The notes below the pieces were generated by a model. The model saw nothing but the letters and a program-made list of their open reading frames with translations. It was not told the DNA's origin and made no database searches. This document shows, in pieces, positions 46,367-55,888 of a stretch of 64,000 bases of DNA; the stretch's first letter is position 1; every line of letters begins with the position of its first letter. The DNA comes from G965207125 sp965207125 (GTDB lineage: Bacteria; Pseudomonadota; Alphaproteobacteria; Puniceispirillales; UBA1172): NCBI GenBank assembly GCA_965207125.1, contig OZ242263.1, positions 1,612,001 through 1,676,000 on the forward strand, in the 5' to 3' direction. The translations under genes were made by a program, and so were the position numbers.

Positions 46367-46552
46367 CGCCCCCGGCGGTAAATTGGCTCGGCCGCGCCGT
46401 CTTGAATTGCTTTCCGAAGGCGCCTCATGCGCTTTATCTATGCGCGCCTTAAGATCGCTCAGATTGTCTTTGTCGCCGCGATCTTTCTGATCTGATGTCG
46501 GCGTGATGATACCCCCTCAATGATCGTTCATCTGTTTGAAAAAATCGATTGC

Positions 46553-46581
46553 AAATTATGACCACAACGCCGTTATGTCAA
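46553..46581 (-). promoter_or_regulatory. Strong sigma-70 promoter of the F0 operon
   Basis: Minus-strand TTGACA (46581-46576, perfect), a 17-bp spacer, TAATTT (46558-46553); CATAAT with a 15-bp spacer is an overlapping alternative -10. The predicted start near 46546 leaves a leader of about 35 bases to the GAGGGGG site and the proposed ATC start of atpI. It lies in the smc-atpI gap. Confidence 0.6.
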
Positions 46582-46605
46582 GTGCCCATCCGTGTCTTAA
46601 AATTC

Positions 46606-49600
46606 TCAAGCCGATTGCCTGTATTTCACCGCCGATTGTAAATCCACCGAAACAACCTGACTAACGCCCTTTTCCTCCATTGTGATGCCGTAAAGTTTAT
46701 CCATCCGTGCCATCGTGAAACGATGATGCGTGACGATCATGAAACGTGTTGGAGTGGAACGGACAATATCATCGATCATCGCACAGAATCGGCCAACGTT
46801 CCGATCATCCAGAGGCGCATCAACCTCATCGAGAATGCAAATTGGCGCGGGGTTAGTTAAAAACACTGCGAAAATCAGGGCCAGTGCGGTCAACGCCTGC
46901 TCACCACCTGATAAAAGTGCCAGCGATTGCATCTTTTTTCCAGGTGGACTTGCTAGAATGTCTAGACCCGCTTCTAACGGATCATCACTGTCAATCAACA
47001 CCAATTCGGCGTGGCCGCCATTGAACAAGGTTTTGAACAGCTGTTCGAAATATTTATTCACCTCAGTGAAACTTTTGAGCAGTCTTTCCTGCCCTTCACG
47101 ATTCAACTTTCCGATCGCTACGCGCAATTTCTCGATGGTGTGCAATAAATCGTCACGTTCAGTGGTCAGGTTAGTGATTCGCGTCTCAATTTCAATCACT
47201 TCATCCTCTGCACGGAGGTTAACCGCTCCGATATTATCGCGTTCACTTAATAGCCTGTTAAGGCGGCTTTCGAGCATTACCATCGCCTTGCTATCCACTG
47301 TTTTATCACGGTTTTCATCGCCAATGATTTCGTCGAGTTTGTCAGGGGTAATGCCCAGCTTTTCGCCGATTCTTGCGATTGTAGCCTCAAGATTATTCTG
47401 TGCTACCGTGGTATCGGATTCTTGCCTGATTAGCTCTTCACGTTTGTTGGTAAGAAGAGATGAGGCCTGCCTCAAACGCGCCTCACATTCAGACAGACTT
47501 TGCTCGGCTTCAGCCAAACGATCAGAATTTTGCCGGGTTCGCACGACCACCGCTTCGATCATCTCTGCCAAGTCCTCGCGTTTTTGCTTAAAAACTTCAG
47601 GTAAACCGGCAAGGCGATCAAGTTCAGCGACGTTCTCATCAAGCCGCGTGGTTAACGCACTAAGCCTCACCCCCGCCCCATCTCGCCGCGCCTGCCAGGT
47701 GCTTATGTCCTGTGTAAGTTGCTTTTCTTTTTCAGTGAGGACCTCACGAATATGCTTGATGTTACGCTCTTCGCTCATCGCCTCAGCGAGGCGCGCCCGA
47801 GCCTGTTCAGCCGCGGTTTGTTTGGCTTCCATATCTGCTTTTAATCCTGCGTGATTTGTAAGTGCTAGTAATTTGGCTTCGGTATCGACTTGCGCTTGCT
47901 TGAGGTCAGTTTGGGTGGTGCTTAAATCTTTATGTTGAAGCGTGGAGGTGGCGACGGCCGCTTGCGTTTGCTCATAGTGTCTTGATGCCTCGATCAGGGC
48001 TGTACGCGCGGTGTTTTCATCTTCACGCATCTGGTTAAGCTCAGCTTCAGAGTCGCTTTGCGCCTTATTGTTTTCATGGGCCTTGCTTTCGGAAATAGCG
48101 GCGGTTTTTTCAAGATCGTCCAGCGATTCGCGTAAAGCCTTAAGGCGGGTTTCTTGACGTAATCTTTCAGCTGCGCCTTGTGTTGCTCCCTCCGGACGTA
48201 CAAACCCGTCCCAACGCCATAACCCGCCATCTTTTGTTGTTAAAACCTGACCGGGCTTAAGGCTCGATTGCAATGCTTTGGCCTCACTGGCATTCGCCGC
48301 GACGCCAACCCCGCTTAGCGCTGCGAGCAAAACCTTCGGGGCCTCTATATGCGCTGCGAGCGGTGTTGCCCCTTGAGGGTTTGAGAGTTGGTCAATCGTC
48401 AAATCATCGCGCCAATGCGACCCACTGCTCGCGCCACTTGTTGCTGCTAATCCATCATCAAAAGCCGCCGCTAGCGCATGTTCCATCCCGTCCCGTACCG
48501 TGACCGATGCTGACACTGGCTCACCTGACGCCTCTCCGTCATTATGACGTGTTAGAATCGCGGTGATTGCTTCGATCTCACTGCTCGTGCGTGCAACGAT
48601 ATTCCGCGCCTCGGTGGCACGCGCTGTTGCCTCGCGCGCCTCTGTAATCCGTTTTTCAAGTATCTTGCCTGCCTGATCACGGGCCGCGCTCTTATCATTC
48701 GCCGCGTTTTCGGTGTCTTTCAGTCTGCCTGCTGCTGCTTGTGCTGTTTTGGTATCGTTTTCTACATCCAGAGCGGCGAGACGCGTTTGCGTATCATCAA
48801 GACGTCGCTTGATTTCACCGCGCTGGGTTTCAAGTACCGATTGATCACGCGTTGCAGCGCGTATTAGTACGGTTGCATCAGCGAGGTGCGCTTCAGCTTG
48901 ATCGGCGGTAATCCGTGCTGATTTACATGCCTCTTCAGCGTGCCGCAGGGTGGGCTCATCATTGCTATTTTGCTCATTAAGACGCGTTAGCTCAGCACTG
49001 GCCGTAGAGCATGCGCTTGCCGCGTCCATCTGTAATTCTTTCTCGCGTTTAATATCGTCATTGAGCTGGTTTAGCCGTGATTTGGCGGTTGAGGTCGCTT
49101 GCTCTATACGCGCCGCCTCATTGGCGATCTCAGCCATCGCGAGATCAAGGCGTTGCTTTTCAGCCATATCGCGCGCGGTTGCTTCGCGTAAAGACGGCAT
49201 TGCGGTGGCGGCTTCGTCTTTGGCCCTCTCGGCGGTGATGGCCGTTTTGGTGGCATCAGCAACCTCAAGTGTTAACAGCCTTTTCGTCTCATTTACTGTT
49301 TCAAGAACTCTCATCTCAAGGCGGTAGCGATGGTCTAGCAACTGCGCTTCAGCTTTACGAATCCGTTCGGCGATCGAGCGATAACGTGCGGCTTGCCGCG
49401 CTTGCTTGACTAACCCCGATTTTTGCTCATCCAGCTGCTGCAAAATATCATCGACCCGCGTCAAATTGCGCTCAGCCGTGTTAATCCGCAAATTTGCCTC
49501 ATGGCGGCGATGATGCAAGCCTCGGGTGTTCGCTGCTTCTTCGAGTAGGCTACGCCGATCAGTCGGTTTGGCTCCGATCAGTGCCGCAACCTTGCCTTGA

Positions 49601-50031
49601 CCCACGATGCCGTGGCTTCTTGATCCTGTCGAAATATCGGCGAACAGCAGTTGCACATCTCGCGCCCGAGCAGGTTTACCGTTTATCCGATAGTCGCTAC
49701 CTTTACCGCGATCAACCCGCCGTGTGATCTCAATTGTATCATCGCCGCTATACGCTGCAAGATGCCGGTCAGTGTTATCCAGCGTTAGTGTTACCTCAGC
49801 AAAATTGCGAGGCGGCCGCGCTGAAGTCCCTGCGAAAATTATATCGTCCAACTCATCACCGCGAATTGACCGCGTTGAAGATTCACCCATCACCCAGCGC
49901 AAAGCTTCAACGATGTTAGATTTTCCACAACCGTTAGGGCCGACAATGCCCGTCAAGCCGTCTTCAATGTCGATTTCTTCAGGTTCGGCGAAAGACTTGA
50001 ACCCGGTTATTCTGAGGTGCTTGAAATGCAC
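46606..50031 (-). CDS. smc: Chromosome segregation protein SMC
   Basis: Condensin ATPase, 1141 residues. Walker A GPNGCGKSN at residues 31-39, long coiled coils rich in Ala/Glu/Lys/Arg on both sides of a central hinge (about residues 490-640), and C-terminal signature LLSGGEQALTALALIFAVF followed by Walker B CILDEVDAPLDD. It is 18 bases downstream of the dsbA-like gene, giving dciA-dsbA-smc on one strand. SMC is loaded onto origins by ParB at parS, and a parS site is present at 3.1 kb. Confidence 0.97.
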   Translation of the reverse strand: MHFKHLRITGFKSFAEPEEIDIEDGLTGIVGPNGCGKSNIVEALRWVMGESSTRSIRGDELDDIIFAGTSARPPRNFAEVTLTLDNTDRHLAAYSGDDTIEITRRVDRGKGSDYRINGKPARARDVQLLFADISTGSRSHGIVGQGKVAALIGAKPTDRRSLLEEAANTRGLHHRRHEANLRINTAERNLTRVDDILQQLDEQKSGLVKQARQAARYRSIAERIRKAEAQLLDHRYRLEMRVLETVNETKRLLTLEVADATKTAITAERAKDEAATAMPSLREATARDMAEKQRLDLAMAEIANEAARIEQATSTAKSRLNQLNDDIKREKELQMDAASACSTASAELTRLNEQNSNDEPTLRHAEEACKSARITADQAEAHLADATVLIRAATRDQSVLETQRGEIKRRLDDTQTRLAALDVENDTKTAQAAAGRLKDTENAANDKSAARDQAGKILEKRITEAREATARATEARNIVARTSSEIEAITAILTRHNDGEASGEPVSASVTVRDGMEHALAAAFDDGLAATSGASSGSHWRDDLTIDQLSNPQGATPLAAHIEAPKVLLAALSGVGVAANASEAKALQSSLKPGQVLTTKDGGLWRWDGFVRPEGATQGAAERLRQETRLKALRESLDDLEKTAAISESKAHENNKAQSDSEAELNQMREDENTARTALIEASRHYEQTQAAVATSTLQHKDLSTTQTDLKQAQVDTEAKLLALTNHAGLKADMEAKQTAAEQARARLAEAMSEERNIKHIREVLTEKEKQLTQDISTWQARRDGAGVRLSALTTRLDENVAELDRLAGLPEVFKQKREDLAEMIEAVVVRTRQNSDRLAEAEQSLSECEARLRQASSLLTNKREELIRQESDTTVAQNNLEATIARIGEKLGITPDKLDEIIGDENRDKTVDSKAMVMLESRLNRLLSERDNIGAVNLRAEDEVIEIETRITNLTTERDDLLHTIEKLRVAIGKLNREGQERLLKSFTEVNKYFEQLFKTLFNGGHAELVLIDSDDPLEAGLDILASPPGKKMQSLALLSGGEQALTALALIFAVFLTNPAPICILDEVDAPLDDRNVGRFCAMIDDIVRSTPTRFMIVTHHRFTMARMDKLYGITMEEKGVSQVVSVDLQSAVKYRQSA

Positions 50032-50049
50032 TTGTTGCTTCGCCTTGTT

Positions 50050-50670
50050 TTAGGTGGCAAAGGCGTCAAGATGACCGACAAATTCATCATACCCAATCGC
50101 CCCACGGATGATCGTTTCGTCATTGATCACGAAACTTGGTGTTGAATTAATCCGATACCGGTCATAGCCTTGCCGCGCGATCGTGATAATGCCTTCAAGA
50201 AACGGCCTGTTTTCAATCGCTGCCAGAAAATCAGTCTCGCTAACGCCGACAATCTGTCCAATTCTCTGTAATTCGACAACCGGACTGGATGAAGATACCC
50301 AGCGTTGTTGTTCGGCGAGCAGAAGATCGATCATACTCGCATAACTCGCGGGCGGAATTATCCGCGCCAAGGCGTGGGCGTAAATCGCGGGACCCGCAAG
50401 CGGAAAATCACGATATTCAAACTGAATCTGGCCAGTATCGATCCAGTTGGTTTTCAGATCAGGATATGTATTCTTGTGGAAATCCGCGCAGTGCCCGCAA
50501 GATAGCGAAAAATATTCTGCGACCTTGATGGGTGCGTCCTCAGCTCCAATAAAACGTGGCGCGAGCGCGGTTTCAAGATTAAGAGGCGCGGCCAATGAGT
50601 AAGGTGCAACCAAACATCCAGCAGAAGCCAGAGCAGAGCGAAGGAAAAAGCGTCGGTTTTGATTAATCAT
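50050..50670 (-). CDS. DsbA-family thiol:disulfide oxidoreductase
   Basis: Periplasmic thioredoxin-fold oxidoreductase of 206 residues with CGHC at residues 58-61 and the cis-Pro loop in INSTPSFVINDE. The N terminus has RRFFLRSALASAG, which looks like a twin-arginine or atypical Sec signal. A DsbA-like protein preceding smc is common in Rhodospirillales-like genomes. DsbB at 1.3-1.7 kb would reoxidise it. Confidence 0.9.
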   Translation of the reverse strand: MINQNRRFFLRSALASAGCLVAPYSLAAPLNLETALAPRFIGAEDAPIKVAEYFSLSCGHCADFHKNTYPDLKTNWIDTGQIQFEYRDFPLAGPAIYAHALARIIPPASYASMIDLLLAEQQRWVSSSSPVVELQRIGQIVGVSETDFLAAIENRPFLEGIITIARQGYDRYRINSTPSFVINDETIIRGAIGYDEFVGHLDAFAT

Positions 50671-50754
50671 AGAATTCCTCGTGTTAACCCCAATATCATG
50701 TTGGACTCTAACTACAAAACCACATTATAAAGTATGTTAGTCTTGTCGTCTATA

Positions 50755-51294
50755 CTATGTTTTTGGCGCCTCGGCCAAAGCATTAAAAAGATTTTCTAAC
50801 GCCTTAGCTAGATCAGGGCTGTCGAGTTGCGAAAGCGCTTTGGTAATCAGTTGCTTTTGTTCTAGCAGTTCTTGTTTTTCATGTGGTTGTAGTCGAAAAG
50901 GACGATTTGAATGTGGTGGATTAGCCTCTTTTTTCGATATTGGGCTCGCGCCCGACTGGTCTGTTTGGATTCTTTTTAACGCCTGATAGCCAAGGTGCGC
51001 GTTAGCCCGTGCAAGAATTTTAGGTGACAGTATCTGCATTTCAGGCCCCCGTCCTGAGGTAATCGCAACCACCAGAACGCCAGCATTATCCTGAGCGCTC
51101 GTAAAGCGCACCGCCAGTGGCAAACTCCATTTCGCCGCATCACTGGCGATCTCAGCCCACGCCTCGATAACGCTACTAAAAATATGGACCTGCCGCCGTA
51201 AATTCGCCCCCATAACCTCACGGCTGACCGCCCCTAGACGTCTTGGGATTCCATATTTTTGCCGATAATGTTTGTCGTTGCTCAATCTTGCCAC
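50755..51294 (-). CDS. DciA-like DUF721 protein
   Basis: DUF721 proteins include DciA, the ancestral loader of replicative helicase DnaB. The conserved core is here: EAWAEIASDAAKWSLP, then VLVVAITSGRGPEMQILSPKILARAN, and a C-terminal polar tail with a KQELLEQKQL helix. No ATG is suitable; GTG 51294 (179 residues) or TTG 51285 are the likely starts, because longer frames would overlap mutY. The start is only about 18 bases from the divergent mutY ATG. Placement upstream of smc and near a parS site fits an origin-proximal replication role. Confidence 0.8.
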   Translation of the reverse strand: MARLSNDKHYRQKYGIPRRLGAVSREVMGANLRRQVHIFSSVIEAWAEIASDAAKWSLPLAVRFTSAQDNAGVLVVAITSGRGPEMQILSPKILARANAHLGYQALKRIQTDQSGASPISKKEANPPHSNRPFRLQPHEKQELLEQKQLITKALSQLDSPDLAKALENLFNALAEAPKT

Positions 51295-51312
51295 CCTGAC
51301 TATAGCATAGTT

Positions 51313-52437
51313 ATGTCGCCCCGGGCCGTGAAAAGCAAGAATCTCGCCGCTGCCATCATCTTTTGGTATGACCACCATCGCCGCGATCTGCCTTGGCGTC
51401 CTCCCTCTGGTGCGCCCGTTGACCCCTACAAAGTCTGGCTATCTGAGATCATGCTACAACAAACAACCGTAGCGGTGGTTAAAAATCGTTTTTTATCTTT
51501 TATCCGCCGTTGGCCAAATATTGCGGCCCTCGCTAACGCCCCGCGCGGCGAAGTCATGCAGGAATGGGCTGGGCTGGGCTATTACTCGCGGGCGCGAAAT
51601 CTGCATAAAACGGCCGCTATAATCATGACCGATTATGAGGGACTCTTTCCCGACACCGAACTTGAATTGCGGCGATTGCCTGGGGTGGGGCTCTATACTG
51701 CTGCGGCGATTGCTGCGATTGCTTTTGGGCAGCGAGCCTTGGTGATGGATGCCAATATCTCTCGTATCATGGCACGTTTCGCCGCTGTTGAAACGCCCCT
51801 ACCCAAAGCTAATCCCGAACTTTATGATGTTCTTGACGCCTTAACGCCGCATGAGCGTGTAGGTGATTTTGCGCAGGCGTTGATGGATATCGGCAGCGCG
51901 ATTTGCACGGCCTCATCTAGGGGAGGCGCCGCTAAATCAGCTCCCAAATGCCTTATTTGTCCTCTGAGTATTGCTTGTCTGGCTAAAGATAAAAACCCTG
52001 CCTTATATCCTCGCACGACTCCGAAAAAACCTCGTCCCCAACGGTGCGGTGAGGTGCTGGTGGCGCGTTCTGATGATGAAAAAATCCTGCTCGTTACTCG
52101 CAGTGATAAGGGAATGCTCGGCGGGATGGAAATTTTCCCCACGACCGGCTGGCTTGACGGGACGCCGCATCGCAAGAATTACCTCGCCGACTCTGACACA
52201 AGCCTTGGCGCCTTGATTAAAGATCTCAGTCAATCCGCCGAGATAAAAATGCTTGATGATGAGATTACCCATATTTTCACCCATTTTCGCCTGAGTTTGC
52301 GCGTGATCGTGGCATCGGGCGTCAAGCGTGAAAATTGTACTTATGACAACGGGCAGTGGTACGGAATAGAGATGCTCAAAACCCGTGCTTTGCCCACCGT
52401 TATGCGCAAGGTTGCGCTTGCGGCGGGGGTTCTGTGA
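51313..52437 (+). CDS. mutY: A/G-specific adenine glycosylase MutY
   Basis: Base-excision glycosylase removing adenine opposite 8-oxoguanine. 374 residues. Helix-hairpin-helix and catalytic Asp in RLPGVGLYTAAAIAA and VMDANISRIMARF; N-terminal LPWR and EIMLQQTTV. The Fe-S cluster cysteines are C198, C213, C216 and C222, that is C-x14-C-x2-C-x5-C, so the first loop is 8 residues longer than the usual C-x6-C. The C-terminal NUDIX-like domain has SDKGMLGGMEIFP. The ATG is at 51313. The stop is 9 bases from the purH stop. Confidence 0.94.
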   Translation: MSPRAVKSKNLAAAIIFWYDHHRRDLPWRPPSGAPVDPYKVWLSEIMLQQTTVAVVKNRFLSFIRRWPNIAALANAPRGEVMQEWAGLGYYSRARNLHKTAAIIMTDYEGLFPDTELELRRLPGVGLYTAAAIAAIAFGQRALVMDANISRIMARFAAVETPLPKANPELYDVLDALTPHERVGDFAQALMDIGSAICTASSRGGAAKSAPKCLICPLSIACLAKDKNPALYPRTTPKKPRPQRCGEVLVARSDDEKILLVTRSDKGMLGGMEIFPTTGWLDGTPHRKNYLADSDTSLGALIKDLSQSAEIKMLDDEITHIFTHFRLSLRVIVASGVKRENCTYDNGQWYGIEMLKTRALPTVMRKVALAAGVL

Positions 52438-52446
52438 CTCATCTGG

Positions 52447-54051
52447 TCAATGACGGAAATGACGCATCGATGTAAAAACCATCGCGAGTCCTAGATTATT
52501 GGCGGCGGTGATGATTTCATCATCGCGCACTGACCCTCCTGGTTGAATCACCGCGTTCGCGCCTGCCTCAGCCAGCGCGATTAAACCATCGGCAAACGGA
52601 AAAAACGCATCAGATGCAACGGCTGATCCGGCTAGTGGTAAGTCACTCAACTCTGATTTTTTTGCCATCGCACGCGCTTTTCTAATCGCGATTTGGGCGG
52701 AATCAATCCGACTCATTTGCCCTGCACCAATCCCGATGGTTGCCTGATTCCTCGCGCATATGATTGCGTTCGATTTGGTGTGCTTGGCAACCCGCCATGC
52801 GAGTAGTAAATCAGCTATCTCATCATCGTTAGGCTTGCGCTTGGTAGGGTAGGTGAGGTCAGATTCCGTAATAAACCCGTTATCTTTTTCTTGGGCTAGA
52901 AAACCGCCACTAATTCCTCGAATCATCAGACCAGCTGCTTTGGGGTCGGGCATCTCACCAGTCAGAAGCACTCTGAGTGCTGGTTTTGTCGCCAAGATCT
53001 TTTTTGCATCCTCATCAGCGTCAGGAGCGATGATTACTTCGATGAAGATTTCGCTGATTGCTTCAGCAACCTCGGCGGTCAAGCGCCTGTTAACCCCGAT
53101 AATTCCCCCGAAAGCGCTGTCCGGATCACAGGCGCGCGCCGCGTGCCAGATCGCCGTGAGATCATTACCAGAAGCCACCCCGCATGGATTGTTATGTTTG
53201 ATAACCGCGATACTGGGTGCAGTGAATTCTGCCACCAATTCGAACGCTGCATCCGCGTCGTAAATATTATTATAACTGAGCGGCTTGCCTTGGATTTGCT
53301 GTGCTGTTAGCACTCCTGCCCGTGTTGTCTTTGACGGCATCCGATAGAGGGCCGCTTGCTGGTGGGGGTTTTCACCATAACGCATTGTCTTGATGGCCTC
53401 GCCGGTGATCGTCAATGTGTTAGTAAGCGGCGAGACTGGTTTCTCCTCGCGGAGCCACGCGGCGATCATCGCGTCATAATGTGCTGTGTGTGCGAAAGCT
53501 TTCCCCGCCAGACGCCGCCGCGTTTTTTCACTAACCCCGCCAACAGCGTCTATTTCTTCCAAGACCGTCGCGTAGTCATCGCTTGAAGTTATCACGGTGA
53601 CAAAATCGTGATTTTTTGCTGCGGCCCTGATCATCGCGGGGCCGCCGATATCGATCATCTCGACCCGGTCGCTACGGCTGGCTTTGTCATCCTGCAAAGC
53701 GTCGGCGAAGGGGTAGAGATTGACAACCAGCAAATCAATGGGCTCGATGCCATGCGTTTTCATATCGCTTAAATGCTGTTGATCATCACGCCGCGCTAGG
53801 ATCCCCCCGTGAATCTTTGGATGAAGTGTTTTAACTCGGCCATCCATCATCTCAGCTATTCCGGTTACTTTCTCTATAGGGGTGACAGCGATACCATTTT
53901 TCGCCAGAAGCGAGGCTGTGCCGCCTGTTGAGATCATGGTTATTTTTCGTGCCTCAAGGCCTTTTGCCACATCAACCACGCCGTTTTTATCTGAAACCGA
54001 AATCAAGGCCCGCCGGATTGGAAAAATCGCGGACTGATTTTTTTGTGACAT
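52447..54051 (-). CDS. purH: Bifunctional AICAR transformylase / IMP cyclohydrolase
   Basis: Catalyses the last two steps of IMP synthesis. 534 residues. N-terminal IMP cyclohydrolase (ALISVSDKNGVVDVAKGL, GRVKTLHPKIHGGIL) and C-terminal transformylase with KHNNPCGVASG, the FGGIIGVNR stretch and GAGQMSRIDS near the C terminus. The ATG shares a base with the stop of the heparinase-like gene (TAATG). PurD is at 12.8-14.0 kb. Confidence 0.97.
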   Translation of the reverse strand: MSQKNQSAIFPIRRALISVSDKNGVVDVAKGLEARKITMISTGGTASLLAKNGIAVTPIEKVTGIAEMMDGRVKTLHPKIHGGILARRDDQQHLSDMKTHGIEPIDLLVVNLYPFADALQDDKASRSDRVEMIDIGGPAMIRAAAKNHDFVTVITSSDDYATVLEEIDAVGGVSEKTRRRLAGKAFAHTAHYDAMIAAWLREEKPVSPLTNTLTITGEAIKTMRYGENPHQQAALYRMPSKTTRAGVLTAQQIQGKPLSYNNIYDADAAFELVAEFTAPSIAVIKHNNPCGVASGNDLTAIWHAARACDPDSAFGGIIGVNRRLTAEVAEAISEIFIEVIIAPDADEDAKKILATKPALRVLLTGEMPDPKAAGLMIRGISGGFLAQEKDNGFITESDLTYPTKRKPNDDEIADLLLAWRVAKHTKSNAIICARNQATIGIGAGQMSRIDSAQIAIRKARAMAKKSELSDLPLAGSAVASDAFFPFADGLIALAEAGANAVIQPGGSVRDDEIITAANNLGLAMVFTSMRHFRH

Positions 54052-55739
54052 TATCTTATCTCCGCAGTTTTTTTGCTAACGCGCGCGACTTTGAAAAAGC
54101 CCCACCGTGCTGAAAGTGTCTGATGCTGTCTTAAATTAACCAGCGGTAAGGTCACGACGACCTGCTGGCATTTTTGCGGCTTGCCCGACAAAACAGTGAT
54201 GCTGTCATCGAGGCTTATCTCGCCATCCTCGGCGACAAACTGCCATGACGCAAGATTGCCTGGCAATTTCATCAAAACCGTACCCTTACGCGATAGATTA
54301 GCTGTAATGCCCGGATGAAGGTGAAAACGGATAATCGCCTCACGTGGAATAGAACCGGGGCCGTTCGTATAATGAATCATGTCTTCGCCTTTGAGCGCGT
54401 TGCCGCCATTGGCTAAAAATATCTTGCGCTCATGGATGACACTGTAAAGCTTGACATAACCGTCATGGCTCGAAACCCCCAAAAGACCACCATAGGCAGG
54501 ACCTATCTCAGCGGTAGTATTATGCGCGATTCTTGCATCTTCTGCTACTATATCAACGTTAGCCGAATTGGTCATATCGATGGATAAGGTTGAGAACGCT
54601 GCCGTGCCTTTGAGTAATTTCGCTAGATCGGGATATGTTCGTGATACCAAATCACTTTGACCGCCATGAATAATTAAGCGCTGATTCTGCACTGAGAATT
54701 CTATCCCATTTGCACCTGCATCGCTAAAACCCCCCACTGCTACCAAACCGTTGACGCTGCTGGCTGGCGGTGCGGTGTTCATCACCGCGACGCTGCGTCC
54801 CCGGGCGAGCCTGATAAAGCCTCCATCTACGGAATGCTGAGTTACCTTGCCGTTATGACCGCTTTTGTCGAGAATTTGATCGGCTAAATCAGGTGCGATA
54901 TCAAGCCCACCCCTGATAGACGATAACCCTTTATCGCCCATTCGCCACATCCGCCCAACTGAGCCCATCTGACTAATTAGATCATCCAAGGTTTTTAGGT
55001 GTGGTAAAACTGACGCGCTATCCGGATCATCATGATGAATCATACTGATCGCCTGGCGTGCTTCATGCAAAAGCATCAGGCATTTTAAATGGCGGTGCGG
55101 TTCGCGGCTGGCGTGACAACCGTCAGGCAAAATCATCTCAGCCAGCAAGGTATTGAGTCGTTCCTCTAGCATAGGCGAGGACGTCTGATTACCTTCACGA
55201 AAACCTTGATCGAGCAATAACGCCGTGATTGCCAGAAACTGATCGTCCGAGTTATTCAGTCGTCGCCAGTCTTTATGAAGGTAATGCGATAAAAGCATCA
55301 GATGGGTTAAAATTTCTATCTGCTGGTCTTTTGGGGCTGATTGGCCGCACCAGTTCCACGTCAAGATCAACGCTCTTAGCCGATAGGCGATGGTGACGGG
55401 ATGCCATGTCACATTATCCCAGCTTTTGTGGTACTTAACCCAGCTTAAAATGAGATTTCGCGCTTCTACCCTCGCGTGTTTGCCACCGAACTCGCGCATG
55501 TCGCGCAACCAGACAAAATGATGCCAGTCTGCACCGAAAATATCCGCTGGATTCTCCCCTCCCGTCACTCGTTGGCCGATGCTCGCGTCACCTTTCCACA
55601 GATCAATCATCGAGGGCGCGCTCGGGCTCGCTAGCTGAGACATTAACGCCTCGCCATATCGTGCTACCTTACGATAATGCCAATATGGCTGTCGGGCTTT
55701 ACGCAAAAGCCGAGTGATCAAAGGCGGCGACCATTCCAT
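54051..55739 (-). CDS. Heparinase II/III family protein
   Basis: Predicted polysaccharide lyase-like protein of 562 residues: an alpha-helical toroid N-terminal part (WLRDMREFGGKHAR, NLILSWVKYHKSWDN) and a C-terminal beta-sandwich that begins around QHSVDGGFIRLARG. No signal peptide is evident from ATG 55739, and an in-frame ATG further upstream at 55790 does not add one. The substrate is not known; family members act on uronic-acid polysaccharides, and many alphaproteobacteria keep one just before purH. Translationally coupled to purH, which is unusual for a lyase. Confidence 0.82.
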   Translation of the reverse strand: MEWSPPLITRLLRKARQPYWHYRKVARYGEALMSQLASPSAPSMIDLWKGDASIGQRVTGGENPADIFGADWHHFVWLRDMREFGGKHARVEARNLILSWVKYHKSWDNVTWHPVTIAYRLRALILTWNWCGQSAPKDQQIEILTHLMLLSHYLHKDWRRLNNSDDQFLAITALLLDQGFREGNQTSSPMLEERLNTLLAEMILPDGCHASREPHRHLKCLMLLHEARQAISMIHHDDPDSASVLPHLKTLDDLISQMGSVGRMWRMGDKGLSSIRGGLDIAPDLADQILDKSGHNGKVTQHSVDGGFIRLARGRSVAVMNTAPPASSVNGLVAVGGFSDAGANGIEFSVQNQRLIIHGGQSDLVSRTYPDLAKLLKGTAAFSTLSIDMTNSANVDIVAEDARIAHNTTAEIGPAYGGLLGVSSHDGYVKLYSVIHERKIFLANGGNALKGEDMIHYTNGPGSIPREAIIRFHLHPGITANLSRKGTVLMKLPGNLASWQFVAEDGEISLDDSITVLSGKPQKCQQVVVTLPLVNLRQHQTLSARWGFFKVARVSKKTAEIR

Positions 55740-55888
55740 GGTGTGGTTATGCTCCGATGCGCATTTTATCTGATGATAAAAAACCATCATTACTTTGCGG
55801 TATGTTTCGTTCTATGTCTAGCTTCACCGTGTTGAGATGATGCCTCTGCTGGTTGTTTTATATTGCTTCTGGTACTATAATAAATGCC

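Noticed and set aside
46730..47854. A 374-codon frame on the plus strand opposite smc
   Set aside because: It lies fully antisense to conserved SMC coiled-coil and ATPase coding sequence and is Ser/Arg-rich low-complexity translation; a shadow of smc codon use.
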